Made by a program: the position numbers and the translations under genes. Positions 37,270-48,842 of a stretch of 64,000 nucleotides of DNA are shown one piece after another. Every line of letters starts with the position of its first letter. Positions within the stretch are counted from its first letter, which is position 1. The notes beneath the pieces are model-generated. The model was not told where the DNA came from. It made no database searches and was given only the letters and a program-made list of their open reading frames with translations. The DNA is from Amanita rubescens (taxonomy: Eukaryota; Basidiomycota; Agaricomycetes; Agaricales; Amanitaceae), in the NCBI GenBank assembly GCA_015039365.1, contig WION01000092.1:62001-126000 (forward strand), in the 5' to 3' direction.

Positions 37270-37794
37270 TTAGATTTGGTGGCACCAACCATCGCTGTTG
37301 GTGATATGGTCAACTTTACCATCAGGCTGTGTCTGACCACCCTTGTTGGTAGCGGTATCAGCATAATGGCAATCCTTGTACATCGCGCAAGTAAGCAAGG
37401 TGCTTCCATTCTGTGGAAATCGTCAGAACGCGTCATTTGACAAATGAATAAGAGAAAGCGGACCTTGCCATTGACATCGTCATAAGCTGAATGGAGTTCA
37501 GTCCCTCGCTTTTCTTAAAATTAGTAATTGACTTACCATTGACGAAGGTGCAGCCCGAGACCGCGTCGCACGCCGCGAAACAGTCTGGAAAACAAGATTA
37601 ATCGTCGCCTGAACGAAGAGTGTCCGCGCCTTACCTGGGATAGTTGCGACGAGTTTGTAAGTGATGTAGTCAGGAGCCTCTGTGGCTGCGTCGAGATTAT
37701 AGAAAGTCGGGTAGAAGTATCCTCTCTTGGCTATCGGAGTCGCCGACGCGACAACAGCAGCAGAGAGAACGAGGATGAGGGAAGCGAAGTGCAT
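37270..37794 (-). CDS. Small secreted protein, array copy 7 (subfamily B)
   Basis: First subfamily B copy. Signal peptide MHFASLILVLSAAVVASA, propeptide TPIAKRG, then YFYPTFYNLDAATEAPDYITY. Exon 2 is DCFAACDAVSGCTFVN; exon 4 is NGSTLLTCAMYKDCHYADTATNKGG.. with QPDGKVDHITNSDGWCHQI-stop. Introns are at the same positions as in subfamily A but have different sequence (intron 1 starts GTAAGGCGCGGAC). The TATA box is stronger, GATATATAACG at 37850-37864. An in-frame ATG 21 bp upstream exists; I prefer the MHF start by alignment with all other copies. Confidence 0.82.
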
Positions 37795-40461
37795 TATGAC
37801 TGTAGGCGAATCCAAAGACGCGAATCTGAGGTGTCGGACCTCTTACGCGCCACGTTATATATCGCTCTTGTTTATGTTTTGCTAGGCAGCTCACCAGTTA
37901 TATCGGACACAGGGACGTTTCATGCCGTTTCTTGTGCACAACTACTAGTTTGTAAGCTCCATTTTTGCATATGGCCGGCCAACCCTGTGACGGGTTATTC
38001 AATCTTCCGTTCTGAATCGATGATTCAAACCCACCTGTTACGTAATACTACTCCTGTTGGAGAATTAGAGGTGTTCAGTTACTTTTCATTATCGGGGCCA
38101 TTTTCCCGTTGATTAATATCAACCGAGTACCCAATGCCTAAGAAAAGAAACCGAGAAACCGCCGGAGAATGCGGGAGAAGTAGTAAACATCTGCACAAAC
38201 CGGGCTGTGCAGTCAGCCGCGCAATCTGATGAGCAAAAGAATCGGATCAGGTTGGCGCATGCATGCTTGACGGCAATTTTTCGTACATGTTTACTTTGCT
38301 CGATACTACCTTGTTCGACGGGATTTCACGAGTGTCGGTCTCTGCAGTCATAAATGAAATAAATAGCACAATTTCCCATCTAATTTCATTCGCTTTCCCT
38401 TTTGAATATATTTTAATTTGGATGAACTGAGATACGCACAAAGACACAAATTCCATAACCAATTCAACAAGAAGCACGTTTGAGACGATAAGACTGGCGT
38501 CGTTTTCTTGTGTCCTACGTCGTCTCGGCCCGGCATTACAACGCTCAACAAAGTGTAATGCATCCCAGTCTGATTCGAACCCATTTTCAGGTCCGGTCAC
38601 GGATCGGATAAACACTAAGCACACCAATATCGATTAATTTCACTTTTGGGATAATTTCATTACTTACTTAAGCGACTGCAGAGGTGGCCGCGCACAAATT
38701 CCATAGCCGATCCGGTGAGTTACATCAAAGGGTGAAACTATTGCCCACGCCATCTCCGGTTCATCGGAATCCATGATTTTGGGATGGTGAGATTGCTGTC
38801 AGCTTATGGTGCATCCATTGTGTCGGCTTATCAAGGTTTAATGGAAGCCGTCTTCTAGTCGGAGAAAAAAGGTTTGCCGAATTTTGTCCAGTTCCGATCT
38901 TTTTTTTACTTGCACGGCGTAGAAATCCCATAGACCATTTATATTACAGGTACGACAGACTGCACACGCCCTCTCAGGTGACTTTGCGACAGCAAGACGG
39001 TGGGAGCTTCTTGCGAACATATCGCATGCCCGCTTTGCTTGACATATTACCTTGCTAGATAGGTTACCTGACACAGTGTATGTCCGTGTAACTCTGCAAC
39101 TATTGTATAAGTGAATGATTTCTCGATGTCATGTACTCGGTACGTACCGATTGATTTCTTCCTCAACCCGACTCGGAGCAGGTAGATGGAGCTTGGCTGG
39201 GGCGACTTTAAGTTATCGCATAGTATGTGTTGAGGCAGGTACAAAGCAAGAGGCATTGTAAATCGCAGCATGCATCGGAGCGGCCTACAGGATGACGTGT
39301 CAACCGGTGTTGAATGTGGAGCTGGGGTTCTGGCTTATGCGAGCTGTGCAGGCAAATCGACGAGTAGAAATACTTCCATAGTCATATTCCATCACAGTTG
39401 ACTTTTTCCTGGCAGCAGGCTGGCTGCGACGCTGCGTTGGCCAGTTCAAATTGTGTTTTGGAGGGTGTCACGGACGTGACAGTGACTTCGGCTCCGAGGA
39501 TCGCTCAAGCCAGAGCGGCGAGCGCTATTGATAAGTCATTCCTCTTCCCCTGCCAGCCGCTAGGAGCCCCTCGCCCAGCGCTCAAATAGTTATCGATGAC
39601 CCACAACTTTCCATCACCACGACTCAAGCATTCCTTATGGACAAAACATTCCTTGCGGCCACAATGTCGTTGAACTCTATTCTTCGCACCTCTACATCTT
39701 ATCCTATTGACATGTCTTGTCGATGCCAAGTTGACAAGAGTGCGAAATGGACAACCTCTGTCACCATTCTTCTGTGTCGGCGTCGGACAAGGCAGGGCTA
39801 CCTCGACTCGGACGATATCCCACGCACTCTGACATGTCCTTATCTCCTGTCCCCCGACTCCGATCAACGACAAGTTTGCGCCGGCCCCAGGACAGCGGCA
39901 CGTCATTTTGTCTCCCAAACCTTATTTGGATTGCATCACCGTGCACAACAAATATCCCTCCATCAGACGTCGGACATGCCCGCCAGCATCCGCCTCGTCA
40001 CCGCTCCCACTTTCTCAGGACCAAGACGAAGTGATTCCTGGGAAGCCGTCAAACTGAAGCATCGTTGATGCGTTAGATCTGTCATGATCATTGATGCAAT
40101 GATTGGGGCACGTGTATCCCGATGGACAGATGTAGCATAAGTTACCAAATCCGGATTCGGGAGTAAATACATACACGACTTGCCTCATGTTGAACCCTCT
40201 TACCCCCTTTAACACCATACCGATGCGTGGCGTTGATCCGTGCGGGGACGATTGCGCGGTGATGTGAAAACCCGAAAAGTACCCGTTTCGCTTCCCCAGG
40301 TAAGGTACATTATATATATATGCAAGTAAGTTACGTAGTCCCTGCAATGGGCTTGGCAGCAGGGCTGTGTCCGGGAACTAATAGCTTGCCTATGACAGGC
40401 ACAAGAACCTGAGCGTGCGATGACTCGGATTCACAACATCATCACATTGAGATGTTAAATA
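37795..40461. other. Spacer between copy 7 and the second relic
   Basis: Contains two copies of the AT-rich AAGG/AAGTGTAATGC-type element (38380-38660 and 38830-38960). Plus-strand ORFs of 143 and 95 codons (39637-40068 and 39747-40034) overlap in different frames and show no known motif; one could be an orphan gene. At 40200-40400 lies the 3' module (ATCCGTGCGGGGA at 40228 and a tRNA-like remnant) of the decayed unit that follows. Confidence 0.4.
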
Positions 40462-40580
40462 ATGGTAAGTGTGTAAGTGAAATATTCGGGAGCTTCGATT
40501 ATTGCGTTGAGACCAAGGAAAATAATGGTATAGGCATAGTCCCTCTTGGCTGTTCGCGACAGCAGCGAAGCGGATTGCTA
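40462..40580 (-). pseudogene. Relic of a small secreted protein gene (exon 1)
   Basis: The plus-strand text GTGTAAGTGAAATATTCGGG, then AGCTTCGATTATTGCGTTGA and a CCCTCTTGGC stretch match the antisense of exon 1 of intact copies (TATAGGTGAGATAGTCGGAA etc.) with many substitutions and no open frame. Its upstream module survives: a half palindrome CGATCGTTCAAAAC at 40693-40706 and the second box at about 40752. Its downstream module is at 40200-40260. The whole unit is therefore decayed in place. Confidence 0.7.
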
Positions 40581-42292
40581 ATCTCAAGCCGCAAGATCCC
40601 GGCCACTCAGAGACAGTCATGTGCACGTTTGTGCACGTCTGGTTCGGAAGCTACGATTAGCCGGCGCTGTGATACGTTTCGCAGGATGCAGGAACTTCTG
40701 TCCGATCGTTCAAAACCTACCACTCACATAGCGTGAGTGTCGTTAACCTGCCCTGACCGCTCACCACTCGTATTGGCAAGCTTAGGGATATCTAAATATC
40801 AGCTCTTGAACCACGTGCAAGTGTCGTGCTTAACTTGGGTTTGTCACAAAGCTTCATTAATGCGACCCTCGTGGCCTTTTCCCGCCTTCATATTTTAACG
40901 GAGCACAAAATTCGTAAGAAAAACACTGTAAACATTTGAGCCAAGCATCTTCTACAGGCGTTCCGATGCACAAAACAATGGGCTATGGAGCATGCATTGG
41001 GTCGTTCAGGTGGGATTGGAACGATAAAACCGCTCCCAACTTCTTGGGTCGTAGATGTGCCTCATCTTCTGTGCCCGACGTTACCTCACTTAAGAAGGTT
41101 TAATGTATCTCAGCTGTTTCCAATTAGAGAAACTTACATACGAATCTAATTTTGTTCACTTTCCCTTTTGGGTATATTGTATTTGCATGAACATACGCGG
41201 AAGAAGCTCAAATTCGATCTCAAGTCTGCTGTCAACGTCTTGAGGGCGTGCCTCACGTCTGCTTTGCTTTCTTACAGCACTGAATAAGGTCCAATACGTG
41301 TCAGATCCATTCTGTAGATATTTTCCAGTCGAAGTAAATATAAATACTGTCGTGAGAATCTTCGTCGGTCCACCGCTTACTTGGTACCCGGTGTCTGATC
41401 AAAAGTAGCGATAGATATTGAACGTCGACTGAACTTACTGATGAGATTAAATGTAGCAGTGGCTTCAGTCCGATCGGAGCATGGGCCGCCGAGCTGACTG
41501 GGGTCAGTCGCTTCCATCTGCACTCAGCCTTGGTCATCGCACAGAAGGAGGTGTCGATCAACAAACGAGCTCAAAGTGGAGTGATGGTTATCGACTAGAA
41601 GTGAATATCACAGTCGGCCCGGAGGGCGCCAGTGATGGGATTTTTTTTTTAAGATAACGGATGGGGTAATCGATGAGGAGAAGCTGTGAGGGTTGTCAGA
41701 GAGTTGGGATGATGGATCTGATCCCGAGGGCAATTACTTTATTTCTTTGAATTTTGCTCGAAGCGAAGTTTCTTGTGTCGACTTATAACGGTCAAAAACA
41801 GAATGTGTGATAATTGACCGCTGGTGATGCGGACGACGATGTTCCCACAACCCATGCACGTCAGCCCATGATAGCGACACATCACAGGCAGCGCGAATTA
41901 CGGACGCCACAGAGGGAATACGCTGAGTTCCTATTAGTGCTATTTATAATAAATGCTTTGCAGAAAGGTTTGGCACGAACTTATTCATAACTCCATCCCC
42001 TTTAACACCATCCGAGATGTAGCATGGCGATTTTGATCCGTGCAGCAGGTGATGGACCCGTTTTACTTATCCGAACCTAACCGAGATGAGCCCTTACAGC
42101 GGCCTAGGGTTAATTTGAACGTCGGATGACTCCTACTCATTCATTTCTAGCCCTCAAACCCACGCATCATGAATGAAACAGGAACAGGACATTGGAATTG
42201 CACGAATCACGAAACCGTACTAGTACAACAAACTTTCGAATGATCTCGTAAGACTACATGACATCAACACATCGAAACGCCCATTGCCTCGT
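40581..42292. other. Spacer between the second relic and copy 8
   Basis: Has the surviving promoter module of the relic, one AT-rich AAGGTTTAATGTATCTC element (41096-41230), a T-rich run at 41641-41650, and the 3' module of copy 8 from about 41990 (ATCCGTGCAG variant, only a B-box-like part of the tRNA-like segment). A minus-strand ORF at 41301-41564 is unrecognised. Confidence 0.45.
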
Positions 42293-42817
42293 TTAATACT
42301 TGCACCAACCGTCGCTCTCGGTGATGTAGTCAAGAAGTCCAGAAGGTTGCGTCTGGCCACCCTTGTTGATAGCAGTGTTAGAATAGTGGCATGTCTTGTA
42401 CATAGAGCAAGTAAGATCCGGGCTGCCATTCTGTGCAAATCCGTCAGAACGCGTCGACTTGGACAAAAAACGGAAAGACAGCTGACCTTGCCATTGACAT
42501 CGTGGTAAGCTAAAAGAAATTTAGTATCATACATATTTCCAAGTGGGAATTGGCTTACTGTTGACGAAGTTGCAGCCAGCGACAGCATTGCACTTGAGGA
42601 AACAATCTACAATCACGAATAAACATCGAGTGAAAGAAGATACGGAGAGCACCTTACCATAGATGGTTGGGACGAGTGTATAGGTGAGATAGTCGGAAGC
42701 CTCAGTAGCTCCGTTGAGATTGAGGAAAGTGGGATAGTAGAAGCTCCTCTTTGCCACCGTGGCCGCCGAGGCAGCAGAAACAGCGGAGAGAGCGAGGATG
42801 AGCGAAGAGAAGTGCAT
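42293..42817 (-). CDS. Small secreted protein, array copy 8 (subfamily A)
   Basis: Signal peptide MHFSSLILALSAVSAASA, propeptide ATVAKRS, then FYYPTFLNLNGATEASDYLTY. Exon 2 is CFLKCNAVAGCNFVN and exon 4 NGSPDLTCSMYKTC to GWCKY-TAA. All junctions are canonical. An in-frame ATG 60 bp upstream lies between the TATTTAA box (42881-42895) and the MHF start, so I keep the MHF start. Perfect palindrome 43059-43072; boxes at about 42924 and 43113. Confidence 0.83.
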
Positions 42818-45166
42818 TGCGAAGATAGACTGTAGGTGAATGAATCTGAAGACGCAAGTCTGAGTTTGACCTTGCACGCACCAGGTTAAATACCTCTAAT
42901 GTTTATGTTTTGTTGTCGTGACTGCCTGACCGCTCCCCACTCAAATTGGAAAGCTAGGAACATGCAAATGTCGTTTCCTGAACATGTGTTCAAGTCTGTA
43001 AAGCCCGTTTTGCCGGCCTTGGCATGCATTTCAAAACTCCTGGGTCTTCTCTCCTGAATGAACGATCGTTCAAAGCCCACTGGTTACGTATCAAAGATCG
43101 TGACGTTAGGCTGCCCTGACCGCTCACCACTCTTATTGGGGAGCCAATTTATGTACCTTACAGATAATAAGTTTCAAAATTCCATTCTTTGCAACCATTT
43201 TGGCCATTTTGGCCATATTTGCCTTGATTGAAATCAACCGAGGATCAAACGCCGGCGGGACAGCGCCAAGACGGTTGTCGATTTCCTCTGGCAGTAGTTC
43301 GGTACTCATTTCTTGCGGAGTGAGACGTCAGCTTCTTGGAGTGGTTCCAGCAAACTTGGCAGTATTGGTTGTCGAGTCGTCGTTGCCGGGTCGTGAAATA
43401 GTATGTAGTACTTGATCACACCCAGAACATAGCAGGGGGACCATGTAGATTGAGCAGTCTGTAACGCAGATAGACTAAGATTCGGTGAGAGCAAGATTGC
43501 CGTTGAAAGAGCATGCTAGCATGAAGGGCTGACTTGAGTTTTGTCGGAGGCGATGCCGCTGTCCGTCACGCGTCACGCACGAAACCGAACCCGATCACTT
43601 CACCTCGTCCGAACGTTACGTCACGGTTCCCAAACATGCCAGTCGAGAAGCAGGTTAGTGAACCAACCGAAGGGGACAAGGAGTTGAAATCGAAATTGAA
43701 GATGATGCAGAACGACATGTGCACGTCGGCGCAGAATAGCGACATGTCACAAGCGAGGCGACGATGTCAATATTGAACGCAGACGAGGTATTCGTCATGG
43801 TGATGTGGAAGATCGAAACGAGGAAGGCAATTCCAGTCGACATCTCAGAGCGAAAATGTGACCAGGGTGCCAAGCAAACCCTGTTCAATTTGCCGGTCAT
43901 CTTGAAGTAGATATATATCCTCCCACGCCAGCTTTCTTCTCGACAGTAAGGTCATCCTCTTCTCTTCCTTAAATGCTCTGATCAGGAAAAATTGCTGCAA
44001 AAACCCCTTCCGCAGTGACGCAAATTTTTTGACACCGAAATTCGTGTCAATCATGCTCACCAGAGAATCAGGATCTCAAAATCAAGGTGACGTGGAGACC
44101 AGCGGGTGTTTATGATGGAGTGCCTGCCTTAGGTGAGCGTACCCTGAAGACCGACACGCAGCGATGCCTCAACAATCGTATTCTGTCGCAGCCATCTTCT
44201 TTCTGAATTAGTTTGTGCAGGTGACAGATCGAACAATATGCCGCATCCGACAGACGATGATTACCCAATTTCCGTGTCAGCAAACGTGGGTCATCACTAT
44301 TTACTGTTAACAGTAAGTAACTTAATAATATACAGGGAATGTAGCTTATTTAAATAGCTTCAGGGTTTTCGTGACCGAAGGAAAGGTTATGCGTCACTAT
44401 GGTTCCCAAGGAAATGTCACTGCTAACGCTGATCGCCGGAAATCAAGATCGCGGTCCACGATGACATACTGCCAGAGCGTGTGGGATAATGGATGCTCCG
44501 AAGATTGCCAATATTCGGCAAAGCAGCATGAGCGTAACACATGAGATTAGGCTACTCACGATTTCAGCAGACTTGCGAGTACTCACCGGCAGGGAGTACT
44601 CTATTGTTTCATAAATAACTCTTTCTGTCCCCGGTTCGTCGCGCCGAATTTTGGTAACAATCTTTCCATAATGAACTCACTTTCATGTCCTCCCGCGGCA
44701 CTCAGGTCGATGCGCACATTACCGCCTAGTGTGAGCAATCCGGGATGAATTTGAAACCGAGGTGCGACGTCGACGCATCAGCGTATATGAAGGAAAGGCG
44801 TTACGATTAGATAAATGGGCATATGTTTCCGAATCAAAACCCGAAATAGCCGGACAAAGCATTCACAACTCCACACCCCTTTAACGCCACACCGATATGC
44901 AGCATTATTGGTTTGATCCGTCTGAATAGTATGATGTAGCACACGAAAAGCTTGTCCGATAGCTCAATGGACAGTAAGGAGTTGAAGGCGGGCTTGAACA
45001 TCCGACACATTCATTTCTTGTCCTTTGATCATTCGTCATCATTGGAATACGAACAAGAGTACACTGAAATTGCACGAATCACGAAACCCAACTAGCACAA
45101 CAAGAAAAACCTTTTCAAGGCGTAAAAGTACACGACATCAATACATGGAATCGCCCATCGCCTCGT
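42818..45166. other. Spacer between copies 8 and 9
   Basis: Closest to the copy 5-6 spacer: shares the GC-rich block (43530-43640), the GAAGATCGAAACGAGGAAGG block (about 43806) and the GCCGGAAATCAAG block (about 44430). The 3' module of copy 9 starts near 44877, with a tRNA-like segment at 44951-45010. No separate gene recognised. Confidence 0.5.
43059..43072. promoter_or_regulatory. Perfect palindrome upstream of copy 8
   Basis: TGAACGATCGTTCA, followed by AAG, about 242 bp before the ATG. Confidence 0.55.
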
Positions 45167-45671
45167 TTAATACTTGCACCAACCATCGCTCTCGGTGATG
45201 TAGTCAAGAAGTCCGGAAGGCTGCGTCTGGCCACCCTTGTTGATAGCAGTGTTAGAATAGTGGCATGTCTTGTACATGGAGCAAGTAAGTTCCGGGCTGC
45301 CATTCTGTGCAAATCCATTAGAACACGTCGACTTGAACAAAAAAAGTAAAGAAAGCCGACCTTGCCATTGACGTCGTGGTAAGCTAAGGGAAATTTAGTA
45401 TCATACTTATTTCTAAGTGGGAATTGGCTTACTGTTGACAAAGTTGCAGCCGGTGACTCCATTGCAAGCGAGGAAACAATCTACAATCACGAATAAACAT
45501 CGAGCGAAAGTATGTATAGCCAGCACCCTCACCATAGATAGTTGGGACGAGCTTATAAGTGAGATAATCAGAAGCCTCGGTAGCTCCGTTGAGATTGAGG
45601 AAAGTGGGATAGTAGAAGGCCGATGCGGCAGTAGCAGCGGTGAGAGTGAGGAGGAGCGAAGAGAAGTGCAT
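45167..45671 (-). CDS. Small secreted protein, array copy 9 (subfamily A, no propeptide, mosaic)
   Basis: Exon 1 is the no-propeptide form (signal peptide then FYYPTF) with the GTGAGGGTGCTGG donor of copies 2 and 3, but reads DYLTYKLVPTIY as in copies 4, 10 and 11. Exon 2 is DCFLACNGVTGCNFVN, also close to copies 10 and 11. Exon 4 is NGSPELTCSMYKTC to GWCKY-TAA. This suggests a join between two parental copies. TATTTAA box 45730-45744. The palindrome is eroded to TGAATGATGCACC near 45919. Confidence 0.82.
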
Positions 45672-48317
45672 TGCGATGGTAAGACTAGTAGTATCTGAAG
45701 ACTCGAGTCTGAGGTTAACTTCGTACGCGCCAGGTTAAATACCTCTGTTGTTTATGTTCCTCTGTTGTGACACCCTGGCCGCTCACCACTTGTATGGAGA
45801 ATTAGGAACATATAACTATCGTCCCTTGAACATGTGAAAGCCGCGCGCAACGAATCTGCGAGTCCCGTTTTGTCTGCGTCGTGCTGCATTCCAAAACACC
45901 TGGATCTTCCATCCTCAGTGAATGATGCACCGGTGACGTAGCGGAGATTGTGACGTTAAGCTCCCCTGACCGCTCACCACTCGTATCGGGGTGCCATGAA
46001 TCTTTAAAGGTCGTTTCTATTTGAACTGTATGCAAGCTTCGTGCCTAACAGATTACAAGTGCCGTACGAAGTTTCTTTGTCCGCGATCATTGTCGCCCAT
46101 TTCTCCCCTGGATTGATATCAACCGAGGATCAAAGGCGTAAGAAAACGGGGTAGAAATAATTATAACTTCGGGAAAACGCACGTGAAGGGGAAACAGTGC
46201 GGTGCAGCGGAGCGGCACACTCAGATACTATCTGATCCGATGAGGACATTATAGGTTACCCTGTGTCACCTGGAGATGTGCCTCCCATTGTCACGTAGTT
46301 ATTCGGTACGACCGCTTTCAATTCTTCCGGAACATCGCTTTCTTCATTTCATTCGAGACGGTAAGGCCCACTGGGAAGGATTGAATCAATTGACCGCTGA
46401 GCCACATATCCGGAGTCTTGGCTCTTGGCTTGGGTACGTACATCCGTCCTGTGATGACATACACTTGGCCAGACGCAGAACATAACTGTGGAACCAGGTA
46501 TTCAAATGACATAGATGGATAGTAGGGTTCAGAGGGAGCGAAGTTCGTCGCCGAAATAACACGACGGCGGTCGACGTGGAGGGCTCATTTACGGGCTTTT
46601 CCGGATTACATAATTGTATTTATAGCGAAACATGCCAAAATACAGCTGGAAGGCGCCCATTTTACCAGACCCACGCTGCGGCGCTCTTCTCGTTAGTGTA
46701 CCATCATTTATTCAATTACCTTTTCCGTACCACATCGCTTCTCTGAGAACGTGCAGAATTTTCGAAATGTCTCGGACTGAACCAAGATTTGTCGGCGATC
46801 TCCCTGATTCCCAAACTAAGTGTGCAAGTAAACATTGACGTCGTCCAACAATAGGTATACATAAGTCCGAGTTGTAGAACGAATCTCTATCTACCTTGCG
46901 TCATTAAGTAGCCTTCGACATGCAACTTCATATATACACTACTTGTGTGATGTGGGCCGCTGCGATGCACGGCAAGTCCGAGGCCGTTTCTTGTAGGGGT
47001 GGGTAGTAATCAGGAAATTATTGATGAAACCTGATCATTGGTATGCTGAGCTCATCTGCATGTTCATGCTGCTGCTGACAATCGGATGGGGTAGCCTCGT
47101 AAATCCTATGTGTACTATACCAATAGGTGGAGCTGGGATGCTGTTGTGGACGTCGTAAGGCTAGGACAGGGCCAAACAGAGAGTAAAGAGAGAATAACAG
47201 ATAATATTAATAACAGAGTCACTGTCACAAAGTCACACTGATATTGCGAAGTGCTCGGGATGCTGAAATATGCTCGTTTCTCTGCTTAGCTCCTTTTCAC
47301 ATCTGAACATGTCGGCCAAGGAAAATGGTGAGGAGGCTGGGAGCATGAGAGAGGGACCTAGGCTCCATCTGGCTGGCAGTATGCGGGGACACTGTGACCG
47401 TGGGAACCATACCCGCAGGGGTTTTTGTACAGGTATGGGTCAGCCGGGATACCCTGGGGTTACCCATGCTCCTCCCTAGGTCACCATCACTGTCTTACAG
47501 CTTGTAGAGAGTAGATGATGTCATGGTTGCACTTACAAAGATTGATTATGAAAATAGAGCCAGGCCAGGCTGAAACATAAGCACAGCTCACCTCGGTAAC
47601 CGGCTATGTGATCCGGAGCCGAGCCGTTACTAACACAATATGCTCCCTATTGGACACCTACTAGTGAACCCTCACTTTTGCATGAGGGTTATCATTATCA
47701 TATGGAACATGTTGCATTATCCTATAGTAAATGGTTATATAATAATGCTGCAAACAGGAAGAGCGCAAGAAACAAGCAATGTGACATGTGACAACAGTCA
47801 CCGGAAATCAATTCCCGGGGCTTAACAGCATTTCATCCAGCGAAAAAAAACCCCGGGGAAAACGTCATAAGACCGAGTACTCTCACTTCGTTTCGTCCTC
47901 GGAAACGAAATCAGTCAAACAGTGCGCGTGACGCATTTAGAAACAACGAATTGGTCAAGTTAGGAAAGGGCCCGTTTGCAAAACGACGATATATGATCGA
48001 CTCATGCCCATCGACTCATGCCCACCGATGACCCATGGCAAGGTTACCCTGCAAACAGCGGATTTCCGAGACAAGGCGGCTGCAGGACACGCTTTTGTTG
48101 ACTCAAACGACTGGGTTCGGAGAACCAATCCTGCTAAGGCTGTTTAGTCATAGGTTCAAGACCTTGTATGAGCATGGCGCAAAGTTCAAAGCCCAACTCA
48201 AAAAACACTCCGTTTTACTCGGACACATGCATAGTCATTGGTAATAGCGAATTCACGAACGACAAACTTGGACAAAGTACGTAGGACCACACAACATCAT
48301 GAAACCCTAGATCCCAT
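45672..48317. other. Spacer between copies 9 and 10, with an insertion-like segment
   Basis: Promoter module 9, an unrecognised stretch (46150-46850), then 46870-47850, which has no counterpart in any other spacer here, then the 3' flank of copy 10. Short ORFs (46276-46485 and 46632-46838 plus) are unrecognised. Confidence 0.45.
46870..47850. mobile_element. Possible non-autonomous transposon or solo LTR
   Basis: Unique segment between two otherwise shared parts of the array. Its text (GAGAATAACAGATAATATTAATAACAGAG, shortened here to ATAACAGATAATATTAATAA, followed by GTAACCGGCTATGTGATCC and CGGAGCCGAGCCGTTACTAA) looks like fungal LTR or TRIM-type sequence. I could not find clear terminal repeats, a target duplication or coding sequence, so this rests only on its being an insertion by comparison. 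Confidence 0.25.
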
Positions 48318-48842
48318 TTAATACTTGCACCAACCATCGCTCTCAGTGATGTAGTCAAGAAGCCCAGAGGGTTGAGTCTGGCCACCTTTGTTGATGGCGG
48401 TGTTAGCATAATGGCACGTCTTGTACATAGAGCAAGTAAGTTCCGGGCTGCCATTCTGTGCAAATCCATTAGAACGCGTCGACTTGAACATAAAAAGTAA
48501 AGAAAGCCGACCTTTCCATTGACATCATGGTAAGCTAAAAGAAATTCAGAATCGTGCTTATTTCTAAGTGGGAATTGACTTACTGTTGACAAAGTTGCAG
48601 CCGGTGACCCCATTGCAAGCCGTGAAACAATCTACAATCACGAATCAACATCGACCGAAAGAATATACTGCCAGCATCTTACCGTAGATAGTTGGAACGA
48701 GCTTGTAAGTGAGATAGTCCGAGGCCTCAGTGGCTCCATTGAGGTTCAGGAAAGTGGGATAGAAGAAGCTTCTCTTAGCAACCGTGGCGGCCGAGGCAGC
48801 AGAAACAGCGGTGAGAGCGAGGATGAGCGAAGAGAAGTGCAT
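48318..48842 (-). CDS. Small secreted protein, array copy 10 (subfamily A)
   Basis: Signal peptide MHFSSLILALTAVSAASA, propeptide ATVAKRS, then FFYPTFLNLNG (Phe-Phe instead of Phe-Tyr). Exon 2 is DCFTACNGVTGCNFVN; exon 4 is NGSPELTCSMYKTCHYANTA to GWCKY-TAA. Intron 1 begins GTAAGATGCTGGC. The gene and both flanks are nearly the same as copy 11 over about 2 kb. TATTTAA box 48898-48912; boxes near 48945 and 49143. Confidence 0.83.

Noticed and set aside
39637..40068. Plus-strand ORF of 143 codons as a gene
   Set aside because: A second, overlapping ORF in another frame is equally open, there is no known motif, and no other unit has it. Kept only as a remark in the spacer entry.
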